From Isoetes taiwanensis (Eukaryota; Streptophyta; Lycopodiopsida; Isoetales; Isoetaceae), in the NCBI GenBank assembly GCA_021234155.1, contig JAJEKV010000001.1, positions 18,493,382 through 18,557,381 on the forward strand: a stretch of 64,000 nucleotides of DNA, in the 5' to 3' direction. Position numbers and translations under genes: made by a program. Positions 42,821 through 53,055 of this stretch are shown in pieces (the stretch's first letter is position 1; every line of letters begins with the position of its first letter). The notes under the pieces are model-generated. The model ran no database searches and was not told the DNA's origin. It worked only from the letters and a program-made list of their open reading frames with translations.

Positions 42821-44712
42821 AGATTATTAATGCGAAAAATCAATGGTCACAATTGTCTCTTATGACTGCTATATTTAAAATAACAATGCAACTTTTATAT
42901 CTCTGATTATTTCCACCATTACATCACTCAAACAAAAGCCAACTTCTAGAATCTATGCTGTTGGGCAATTTTTAGCGGCTTTCAAGCTAATTCAAGCTAA
43001 CCTGCACAATTGATACACTTGTTTGATGCTTTAATATATTTGTGAATCCCTTTTTTTCGAGCAAAACATGTGTCATTTGCGGGGCATTTAGTAATTGCAT
43101 ATTGTCCGTTGCTCTTTCCAGTTTTTTACAAAAAGAATTTATCTCCATGATTTTAACAGTGCAAAATATTTAATTGCAACATTGAAACTGCAAGGTCTTT
43201 GTGGCAAGATCTTTCTTCAGAATTTTAAGTGGTTTGATGGCTTGCGCTATAATGCAAATAGAAGCAGCTTATGTTCGATTACTTCCCAGTCTTTCTCAAC
43301 CATTTTTTCTCATTGACTGCAATTTATTACTCTGCAAGGCTCAATGCAATGCTAATAGTGATTGTTCGAGATATCTAGATACTAGATTGTTCGTGATTGT
43401 TCTAGATACTTCCAAAAACAAAGCTAGATTACTTTCCAAACCCAAAGCAAGCTCATTGATGTTAAATAGAGCCAATAGAGCCAAAGGAGACTGGATATCA
43501 AACACTGCGTGAGCTCCATCTCAATCTTTTTCCATTTCTTTATATGCAAAAATCAAGGTGAGCTTTGCCTTTTCGTAATCTAGAAATAAAGACATGTAGG
43601 CTCTTGCATGCGCATGGTTTACTTGCTCCATTGTGTATTTTGTTGTGGAAGGGTTTCTTCCATGTGATCTGCAAAATAGGCCATATCTACTTTACTCTTT
43701 GACATGTCTATGATGAGGCAAAGGAGCTTCCCCTTTGGAATCTGGGCCAGAGTACCTCAACTCATTTCCAATTTGCCCCATTGGGATGGTTTTGGTTCGC
43801 ATGGATGTGTTTGGACGGTTGGCATGATGTTTTCCACATTCAACTCTTACCCATATGTCAAACACATAATTTGTGCCTAGATCTTTCCGTACTGAGATGG
43901 CCTCTTCATGTAAAGTTGAATGGCCTCTTCAGTAAAGCTAGAAAGTTACTGCCACTTACTATCCAGCATCCTCTATGCTAGAGAATTAATGAGATGTTAT
44001 GAGCAAATAAATAGTAAATTTAGAGCCATAGTAGCCATAATATTATTACTTGCTTATTAGACCAAGTTAAAAATGTATCCTTTAGACATTTTTTTTGCAA
44101 GAGCAGCTCGCAACCTCACAATTAGTCAAATGTTCTCAACATCATTGCAAGTTGGTTCTCCAAGTGCTAGAACATTTTACTTGACAGGGAATTTACCTCC
44201 TTAGAGCTGAGCAAATCTGTATCTGCTTCCTTCTTTGCTTTATGCAGGAGATTGATGTTATAACAATACTTGTTGCATGTCTAAATCTATCTATTAAATT
44301 AAAAGCAAAGCTCTAGTACAAATCATGATGTACCTTTGTTGTCTGTAGCTCTAGGGCAAATCTGAATCCGCTTCCTTCTATGCTTTATTTGGATTGGCGA
44401 ATTCATTTAGACCAATAAGATGTAAGCTTAGAACAATCAAGAATGCACTTGATAAAGCTGAAGTAGAAGACGAAATGAAGTGACTGTCCAAAAGGCTCAA
44501 TATTCCACCGCGGATCTTGAAAGCTCTTTTTCCAATGCTCTTCATTGCACGTACGGTCTTCCTTTTGCTCAATGGAGGAGATTATGCGCCAAAAAGCTTT
44601 TCAAGCTCCATGACATTTTTGTAAGCTATAGAGAGGAGATCTTCAATAATAAGCTATTTGACAACTACAATTTTTGTAACTATTTCCATGGCTTCGAAAA
44701 TTTTATGAAAAA
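42821..44712. other. Probable non-coding Helitron body or spacer
   Basis: Between two Helitron 3' ends lies 1.9 kb without Rep/helicase motifs or other recognised coding. If the element ending at 42791 is short, its 5' TC end is in here. AGCAAATCTG(T/A)ATC(T/C)GCTTCCTTCT recurs at about 44213 and 44357. Confidence 0.35.
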
Positions 44713-44750
44713 CTAGTAATGGTGCCCAGCCTTGTTGGGCTAAGTTGGGA
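44713..44750 (-). mobile_element. Helitron 3' terminus (minus strand)
   Basis: Minus-strand reading is GCCCAACAAGGCTGGGC, ACCATTA, CTAG, then host T. The bases before the hairpin (GGCTCCCAACTTAG) match those of the 9571 terminus (GGCTCCCAAATTAT), so these two belong to one family. The body would run towards 45.2 kb, where the segmental duplication begins. Confidence 0.65.
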
Positions 44751-45360
44751 GCCTGTAAATATTTTGCTTGCAATGAGAAAAGCATGCAATCATAATCCAA
44801 CTTTATCTTGAAAATTTGAAGAAAGAATTGAGTAGTTTATCTTGAAAATTTGAAGAAAGAATTGAGAAGTAGTTTATCTTTGGAAATTGCAAAAGGACTT
44901 GAGAAATAGGTTGTACACAGAATAAAACACAAAAATAGGTTGTACATAGAATATTCTATAAATATATGAGGTGGCATATGATAGAGTCCATATATGGCAT
45001 CTTGAATGGGAATTCTTGCAAATATATGTTGAGCAAAATCAAAGCTAAAGTTAAGAATGGGATGAAAGGCCTCATATCACGTCTAGAATGCCTAACATAT
45101 AACAACATTGTTTAATTCCCAATATTTTGAGCAATGAATATTCTTTTAGCATTGCAAATTATGAGCAACATTTGAAAATTAGAGTTGATTGTTATTCAGA
45201 GAGTGAGAACCAACATAGCATTAAGAAAGAGTTTGCAACCTCCATCTCTCATAGTAAGCCTAAAAATGGCTTGATAATAAATGTGGCTATGCGCATATTC
45301 CAAAAAATATCAATGGAGCAAGTAGCAAAAATTTAAGTAAAGGCTCCTTTCGGATGAACA

Positions 45361-45640
45361 CCATCCCAATTAATTGCAGGGATGGGGCAGTGAATGTTGT
45401 GTTTGAAGTCAGAAACATTGCTCCAGATTGCATTGTAGACTTGAAATTGTAATTACCTCTAATGCTATCGCACAAATTCAACAAATTCCATCCCAATTAA
45501 TTGCAGAGATGGGGCAGTGAATGTTGTGTTTGAAGTCAGAACTATTGCTCCAGATTGCATTGTAAACTTGAAACTGTAATTACTTCCAATGCTGTCTACC
45601 TCCAATGCTATCGCACAAAATTCAACAAATTTGCACTTGA
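45361..45640. repeat. 127-bp tandem repeat within the duplication
   Basis: CCATCCCAATTAATTGCAG...GATGGGGCAGTGAATGTTGTG...TGCTCCAGATTGCATTGTA occurs at 45361 and 45488, with a partial third unit near 45600 (TGCTATCGCACAAAATTCAACAAATT). The same array is in copy B (58783 on). Minus-strand frames through it repeat a Ser/Thr-rich stretch (TSNTTFTAPSLQLIGM), but since 127 is not a multiple of three the frame changes from unit to unit, so coding is unlikely. Confidence 0.8.
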
Positions 45641-46601
45641 CGTCCCGGATACTTAATGAGAATGGATTAAAGAGCACATGAATAGTTGTTAAAGACAGCT
45701 GCAAAGTATGAATACAATAAGTTGTAGGCTTATTAAAAAATTCGTATTTGTCAATGCCATAATCTGTAAGCTTCACAAGGCCCCAAAAAATGAACTTGTA
45801 TAAAAAATTAGCATGAAAACCAGTATGCATGTGGTTTTTTTATACAACAATTCACAACATAAAAAAAAACCACGTGTCATTGCTGGTTTTGCAAAACCAA
45901 TAATGGTCCATATCATGTTTTTTGTACTAATTCCAAATTTTATGCTAGTATTTAGAAATCATCATTAGTTTGTAAGATTGTTTTTAATTGTACATTGATT
46001 TAGCAAAATCATTGCTAGTTCATATCATGTTTAATTATATCAATTCTATAATCGCATAGTAGTTTTTTAATATTATCAATAGTTTAGAAGATGTGTTTTA
46101 AGCATATACTGATTATGGAAAACCATTGATAGTCCGTACTATATTTAATTATATGAATTTAGTTGGTTTATGGGAATCATCATTAATTTATAGAATGATT
46201 TTTCTATATACATTTTTAATATCATAATTTCGGATGCTTTTACATGGTAGTTGTTGCAAATTTTGGACAATATCGAGTTTTTCTTATTGGTTCGAGAACC
46301 ATGTTAAGTTTTGCATTTCTAAAGTTTTTTGATGTGGTTAGTCACTATGCTTGTTAATAGTTTATTATTCTGCTAATCATATTATCAGTCTTGTAGTCTT
46401 CCAAATGCAAATGTTTTGGGCCTCCATAAAAATGCAAAGCTTCTAACTATAGAGAAAGTGTATATAATGCTTCATAAAATCAAATACCTTATCAATAAAT
46501 TTTGCAAAAAAAAGAAAAAAAAATGATGTGTCACGATTGGACATGAACAACACAAGACATTTTGAGCTACACACATAAGTTTACAAGAGATTGAACTGAA
46601 A

Positions 46602-46918
46602 GCACTTTGGAGGCAGGGAAGGCTGCCAAAATCTAAACCCTATGGATTCAATAGGGTTTGAGAATCGAGGCACCGAAACAGCTCCATTTGTTAATCCGAC
46701 CGTTAAAATGGTAGATCATGTCCCATGAAACGTCCTCGAAAAGAAAAACTAGACTTCCACTGCACGAATGTGCCAACCCCCAAATTCCCCCCTTTCTCGA
46801 CGCAGGGGCAGGGCGGGGAACACGACAAGTTTGGAACCAGTGCCTGGGGAGGGTGTTTTCTTCCTCCCCCTTGGGGTCTCTCTTCTAGGCCTCGAGGGAA
46901 GCATGCACGCAAGTTCTC
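46602..46918. repeat. Single copy of the 319-bp unit (copy A)
   Basis: GCACTTTGGAGGCAGGGAAG to AAGTTCTCGA, locally GC-rich, with the palindrome AAACCCTAT-GGATTCA-ATAGGGTTT inside. The corresponding place in copy B holds five tandem units. Confidence 0.9.
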
Positions 46919-46969
46919 GAACGAAAGGGTACTTTGAACAAAGTGGACAATGCACTCTCATTGTTTGAA

Positions 46970-48300
46970 TGCATGACTACTCCAGCACCTATCAAAAAGT
47001 GTTCAATGTCCTAACCCATGGTTTATTATTGAAGATAACATTAGGAGGAATCTAATACGCATGTTTGCACATACAAATGCGTTATGTAATTGATGAGGAC
47101 AGACATTTCACTAGAGAAATTAATTCTTTATCCACAATGACTTATAACTTATTGCTTCTGCTTTTCACTCTGACTCTAATGTATAGCATCTTCATTGCTT
47201 TTGTTAGTTTTAGTTGGACATGAAAATATTGTAAGCATTAATTTAATGCCATATAATGTTGATAAAATGACACCTTTCCATTGATGGCCTTACTCCATGC
47301 GTTCCAACTGCTTATATAGAATATTCGAAAACTTTGATAAACTCCTTATTATAATTTCTGACATGTTTTGCGAAGTCGTCAATCCACTTTTTTTTAGGGA
47401 GGAGCATGGGGCATTACCAAAATGCACTTCCACTAGGATATCTTTACTTTTAAACTGGAATTTTATTGCAACTATATTGGTGTTGAAACCTATATTGGTG
47501 TACAAGAAACATCACCATTCATTGTGCATTTGTTTAGTTATTATGAAGCATGATACCAATAGTGAATTACATGCAATGTTCTCCTCAGTGGTTGCATATT
47601 ACCTAACAAGGTAGCAAAGAATCTATAATGGAGACCAAGCACATGTAATAGTTGAAACCCCAAGATAGCATAGAGTCGTAGAGGACAAGTCTATCCAAAT
47701 AATAGACCTAAATAGCGGTACATTGTACCTTAACAAACCACCCCTAGTGGTGCTTTTGTTCGTTAACTCCTTCTACCTGCTACAAAACAACAATATCTTA
47801 TTTATATTTTCTTGAACATGATAGAAAATAATTCAACTCAATTTCAATTTATACCTTTGCTAAATCAGGAGTATATATGTATATGGCCCTTCTATCATAG
47901 GTTGAATGACTTTTCTAACATATTATCCATATATTCAACCAATAGAATATAAGTGATCTCCCATGTGCCTAACTTCGATTTAATATGTATTGTATTGCTC
48001 TTTCATGGGAGCACAAGCATGCCAACCAAGGAATATACTACATGATTATGTTAGTTGGCCTACTCGTGTTGTCCACGTTATCCCATTTCATGTCCATTCT
48101 TGCCTGCCTTGTGATCTTGCACATTCAAGGTGCTACATTCAACTTGTCATCTAGTTATCCCCTTCACTTGTGCCATAACATATGGTTAATGAGACAAGAA
48201 CATTGAACATAGCTTGATCTTATTAATCAATCAAACTATCTTGTTATGAAACCATTAGTAATTAAACATAGAGATCAATTTGGCAAAAGAACTAGATGTA
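46970..48300. other. Duplicated spacer upstream of the SAM-domain gene
   Basis: Almost identical to 61648-62990 in copy B. Short frames keep the same sequence in both copies simply because the DNA is recently duplicated. I recognise no gene. Differences are few, for example GACAC in A against GGCTATTACTATACAC in B near 47268/61947. Confidence 0.5.
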
Positions 48301-48582
48301 ATTTTGATTTGGAACAAATGCGTGAAGTACATTTTACTCTGTTTTTTTTTACATTTTGAATGATGATTTTGGCCTCGAAACCTAACTGCCAGATTTGCCA
48401 CTAAACCTAATCTCCGGATCAGCCGTCTTGGGAAAATGCTGCAGCTGAGAATCTGAAGCCTGGTGGAGGAACTGCCATGATAACAATGGACGGCGCATTT
48501 GCTTCGGAGCTCTCCAACGGATCTGCAAAGCTCATATAAGGTAAACATCTGAAAATATCCATCCGCTTTTCTATTTAGCAAC

Positions 48583-50623
48583 ATGGTCGAGGAAGTGCCG
48601 CATCGCATATGGCGTAAGTATCAAAGTGGGAGCCAGCACATGTATCTTCCTATATTGTCAAACGTTTTCCATGTGTTTGTGATGAGATTGAGCCTGTAAT
48701 TCATGAAAATTTTATTTTTGGGATATCCTTCTTGAGCTTGGAGTTGGGTGATTGGTTGAAGCTGGGGTTTGTAGTTGGAATAGCTGGCCGGAATTGTTGC
48801 ATTGAGAGATCGACAGCAAAGCAGCAGGTCTTCACAAACAAAGGTGTGCAAATAGTGTAGGTGCGTGCGCTCTGTTTCTAATTCTAAGGCTGGACCATCC
48901 ATTGATGTTTCTGGAACGTCGATTTCTCTTCTTGGACGGAAAAATAATCACAAACCCAGCAGCAACACATTGGAGCAATTTGGGCAAATGAGCTCCAATA
49001 AAATTCCAGAATCCCATGTTGTTTTCAACAATTTAAGTAGGGGATCCGACAAAATGGGCGATTGGCATTGAAGAAAACAGCCATCATGCACAATGGATTA
49101 CAATGATGGAGAATCATAGGGTAATCCGAGCTGCTACTTCGAATGAATTTCCAAATTTTACATTGCCTGAATTCAAGAGAATTCCTGTGAACAAAAAATG
49201 GATAAAGAGGAGGGACAAGTTAGTCCATCTTTTGACGTCAGATGGATCTTTGAAGCAAATATGTTGGCCAAGTGTGGCATATTCAGTCCCAGAAAAATTC
49301 GTTAGAGACACAATAAATTCACTTATATCGCGTGCCAAGAGACGTTTGAGGTTAAGAGAGAACAAGTTTCCGAGGAATTATGAAGAAGATGACCATGTTT
49401 CTTTGGTTGCAACGTCTTTAGCATTAGATAAAACAGACCTGTCATTCTTTAACAAACTTTTGTATGCAGGTTACCAGCGTCCTTCTTATTTTTATGATAA
49501 AGAGTTTGTGATTGGGGCCGCTGAGGTGAAGGACAGAAAAAATGATAATGTTTCTTATAACACTAAAATATTGAGTCTTGGTGTTAATATAGCTAATGTG
49601 TATTTTCCTGGAAAGGACCACATTTGCGCAGAAAAGAAGATTGAAGGACTCTCTATAGGGGTAAAGATAATCTTTTAGGATATACCAATTTCTAGTTTTG
49701 TATGCATGTGCTTGTCTTTTGCTAATAATTTTCATACTTGTCTCTGATATGTAGGATGAGTTGTCATGGCCTGAATGCATGACTCGTTCAACTCTTGATA
49801 AGAGGCTGGCTTTTGTAGAAGACGATGAATCTGATTCTGATGTGGAGAAAGAAAGTGCAAAAGAATCAATGGTATCACGAAACACTAGGAAACGCCAAAG
49901 TGATGGAGGTATCAATTCGGAGTGGGCGGCCAAACATGTCCTTACTGAGGTATTTTCATTCCATATGCAATTAAGCTGTAATAGAGTTGGATTTGATCTT
50001 TATTTATTGTTGCTGTTATTTTAGGAGAATAAGTATCGTGAAAATCAGTTTGTCTCTTTAATGACTGATGGTATTGCAATGGGAGTGGGTAAGATTCATC
50101 GTGTGGATGTAGAGGGCTTTATCCATGGGATCCCAATTGGCAAGGGCAATGTGTCTTTAAATGTGTATGTTGTTGATGAGGGTTGTGATGAAGTGGCGTT
50201 ACCATACCCGCCCACGGATGAAGTTATAACATTTGGCGACTTGGGGAAAGACATGAAGGCATGGTATATACGATGGCCAATTGATTGCCTCTCCCCTCTT
50301 GCGGAATCAAAGGCCTTGAAGATCATTCATGACTCAAGTATGCAGGTAACATTGAATTGTCTACTGCTTATGTAATTTGCTAAATGCTATACTAATTCTC
50401 CATTGTGCAGGTTATTAATGGCCAAGTGTTAAAGGATTTTGCCACACTAGAGCCTGCGGTGCATAAAACTGTTTGTTTGGTTGCTTTGAGAAAAGACAAA
50501 GTGGATGATGTCACGCCATTTGAGATTCTGAGCAGCAAATGTAAACCTGAAAACAACAATGCTTTTTTTTCTCTCGCCAAAAAAGATAGTTATCAGTTTT
50601 ATAGTTTTGTATTAAACTACTAA
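48583..50623 (+). pseudogene. SAM-domain / DUF8039-like protein gene, copy A (5' part damaged)
   Basis: Exon 1 runs 48583-49660. Further exons are 49755-49949, 50025-50345 and 50411-50623, all phase 0 with GT-AG borders. The first 0.5 kb corresponds to the SAM domain and Ser-rich linker seen intact in copy B, but small indels here destroy the frame. From 49103 a clean frame begins: a basic segment with KRRDKLV and RAKRRLRLRENK, then FVIGAAEVKD, an acidic/serine linker (EDDESDSDVEKES) and RNTRKRQ. In exon 3, MGVGKIHRVDVEGFIHGIPIG...LPYPP...WYIRWPIDCL resembles the DUF8039 pattern found in transposon-associated plant proteins. The last exon (VINGQVLKDF...FVLNY) is unassigned. Function unknown. 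A shorter protein starting at 49103 remains possible. Confidence 0.6.
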
Positions 50624-50639
50624 GATAAACTAATGTTAC

Positions 50640-50869
50640 TAAGTGGGTTAATGTGTTGAATAACCATAGGCAGTTAAAGAGTGTAGTTTGCATTTAAAGT
50701 TTTTTAACGTGGTATATTCATGTTGTAAATATCTATAGCTTTTCGTTGTGGTTTGTTGCTATAGTTTTTTACCATTGTTCTTCCTTGGTTTGTTGTTATG
50801 TGACATGTGGGTGAATTAATAGTTTTATCTTTTAGTTTTTAATAGTATATGTTATAAATCACTACTGGA
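50640..50869. other. 3' flank of the copy A gene
   Basis: AT-rich, with TTGTTGCTATAGTTTTT and TTGTTGTTATG repeats. Polyadenylation probably occurs here, but no single signal stands out. Confidence 0.3.
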
Positions 50870-51560
50870 TTTTGCCTTAAAGAATTGTGCAACTCGTAGT
50901 GGTAATTTAATCATCTCATGAATGTCTTGCCACATGAACTATTATTGTCGCATAGAATAAAGGCTTCAAGTTTCACATTATAAGATTTAACAATATATCC
51001 ATTAAACTAATGGTGATTTTGTATCTTGGTAGTATTTTGTGGTAGAAACAAACTAATCATATTTTGAATTAAACAATGGATGTTAGTTTTGTAACGAAAC
51101 TAAGAGTAGTTGTAGCTTCAAGGAACGTGCAATTCATGGTGGTTGTCCAATGAAACTATTGTTGTTCTCCAGGATAAATGGTTCAAGTTTGTTACCAAAA
51201 AAATGAACACGTTTTCCATTAAAACAAGTGTGGTTTTGTGTCGTCAAGCATGTCTTGTGTTAAAGGCAAACCAATATCTTATATTATAGGATTTAGTGGT
51301 GGCTTTGTATCTTCCAAGTACTTGGTGTTGGAGTCAACATAATTATATTTTGGATAAAAAATTGATCGTAGTTTTAGCTTTAAAGAAATTGCAGCGCGTG
51401 GTGGTTGCCCAATGAAACCATTGTTATTCTATGGAATAAATAGTTCAAGTTTATTACCAAAAGAATGAACAAATTTTCCATCACAATAGATATAACTTTG
51501 TAGCTTTAAACATATTTGTGTTTGAAGCAAAACCATATCTTATATTGTGCAATCTATTTT
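50870..51560. repeat. About 250-260-bp tandem repeat, 2.7 units
   Basis: Units near 50870, 51112 and 51374 share the order TTNTAGCTT(C/T)AA(A)GAA, GTGGTTG(T/C)CCAATGAAAC(T/C)ATTGTT(G/A)TTCT, AATNGTTCAAGTTT(G/A)TTACCAAAA, GAACA(C/A)(G/A)TTTTCCAT and AACCA(A)TATCTTATATT. Divergence is high and there is no coding. Confidence 0.75.
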
Positions 51561-52614
51561 AGTTTCACAAAAAAAATCATTTCCAGAATTCGCAACTAAT
51601 CCACCCAAGCTTTTACTATGCAAATTGATTTAAAATTTTTCTTTTTTATTGCTCTCTTGATTACTTAGAAACATTAAGCTCTTTCATTAAAAAAAAAACT
51701 TTGGGCTTTTTTGTGTTTTACCTATTTTTTCTAATAATGCTTTTGGGAATTGAACCCAAATAAATCTGTCCAAACATATTATTATAACAATCTCAGATAA
51801 AATGCATGATTCAAGCCTAACAATCTTAATAAAACACAAGACAATATTAAAGGGATTTTTTTTAGAATCAGGTCAGGGATTTTTTCCAGAATCAGGTTGT
51901 AGCAGAATCAGGTTCCAGAATCTATGGGACTCGCAAGTGTTCCAACAAACAAGAAAGAAAGACCATTGTGTTTCCATGCAGAAGCGGAAAGGAAGCACCA
52001 AAGCAATGTACCACAAAAGGAGAAGATAATTTGTACATTTAATCCTTGCAAGAAAATAACAATTTCAGCTCTTTGCCATTCCTTGAAGTCAGTTTGTGGA
52101 GCAATGGCTTTGATTATCAGGGGCCATGACAAGGAATGTGGTGCTGGATTAAGCAAGTAACAAAGGTTGCCCATTCAGCTAATGATCACCATCTCCAATG
52201 GTTTTGATGGATTGAAAATATCAAGAATGTTTATTAACAACCAGCTTATCAAGGCGTACAGATGACATGAAACAAGTACCGAAATTTAATAAATACACAG
52301 GTACATAACAGATAGCCACGAAATTCTTGGGTTTTTTATAGACACCAACATAACAAGCCTATTGGCTATTTGGTTGGTATGTTAGCATGCAGGATTACAG
52401 AGCAAGGATTTAAGACATGGCCTCTTCCGGCCCTGTGTTTAACAACGAAAACAATAATGGATAAAAATACAAGCTTGAAGATAAAAGTTACAACAAAAAA
52501 AGAAATGGCAGAAGCTGTATAGAACATATATAGCTCTAGTTTGCACAGAATCAGAAGTCTTGGCAATCCAAACTTCAGCCACCTCTTTTGTGTGGGATTT
52601 GGACCCAATCCTAA
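51561..52614. other. Spacer, no gene recognised
   Basis: Only GAATCAGGTC/TTCCAGAATCAGGTT micro-repeats near 51867-51915. The last 9 bases (CAATCCTAA, 52606-52614) are the target site of the MITE that follows. Confidence 0.4.
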
Positions 52615-53046
52615 GGGCGCCCGTAAATCGAGTCCGGGATCCGGTGTTTCTGGACAATTTGCCTATGGTGTTTCTGGACGTCCAGAAACACCCAATGCTT
52701 CTGGAAGTGGTGTTTCTGGCCAAAAAGTGGTATTTCTGGCCAAAAAACCAAGCGCGAAACTGCGCGGCGGAGTCAAAAATCTTTGGTCGGATCCTTCTTG
52801 CAGCTCCCTGGACGGCTTGCAATGCTTCAAATGCCCTTCCAATCGCTTTGTCTTCCTCTTTAACACTAGTTTGATGAAGAGAGGAAGTGATTTGAGCTCA
52901 GATAGAGCCGGATCAAGCAAAAAATGACCTAAAACAGTTGATTCTCGGGCTTAAACTGTGGAAGTGCACGCAATGATAACTGGTGGCCGTAAACACCACA
53001 CAAAAAAAAAGTAAACACCGGATCCCGGACTCGATTTTGGGCGCCC
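52615..53046. mobile_element. 432-bp MULE-type MITE with 9-bp target duplication
   Basis: Left end GGGCGCCCGTAAATCGAGTC and the reverse complement of the right end GGGCGCCCAAAATCGAGTCC agree apart from a 1-bp indel and one substitution, then both continue with GGGATCCGGTGTTT. CAATCCTAA is present at 52606-52614 and 53047-53055, a perfect 9-bp duplication as made by Mutator-like elements. It contains the palindrome GTTTCTGGACGTCCAGAAAC and repeated GTGTTTCTGGCCAAAAA. There is no transposase. A diverged relative lies at 30399-30690. Confidence 0.88.
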
Positions 53047-53055
53047 CAATCCTAA

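Larger units (their letters stand above)
45211..49317 (+). repeat. Segmental duplication, copy A
   Basis: Nearly identical, in the same order and orientation, to 58633-64000. The match starts abruptly at CAACATAGCATTAAG. Co-ordinate offset is 13,422 at the left and 14,688-14,696 towards the right, the change being four extra 319-bp units in copy B plus small indels. It carries a 127-bp tandem repeat (45361 on), AT-rich repeats, one 319-bp unit (46602-46918) and the 5' part of a SAM-domain gene. The true right limit in copy B lies beyond the window. Confidence 0.95.

Noticed and set aside
45287-45830. Two minus-strand frames sharing a Ser/Thr-rich peptide, conserved in copy B
   Set aside because: They arise from a 127-bp tandem repeat whose length changes the frame; conservation with copy B reflects recent duplication only.
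46602-46918. GC-rich island as promoter of a gene
   Set aside because: It is one unit of the 319-bp repeat, and no transcript-like structure follows it.
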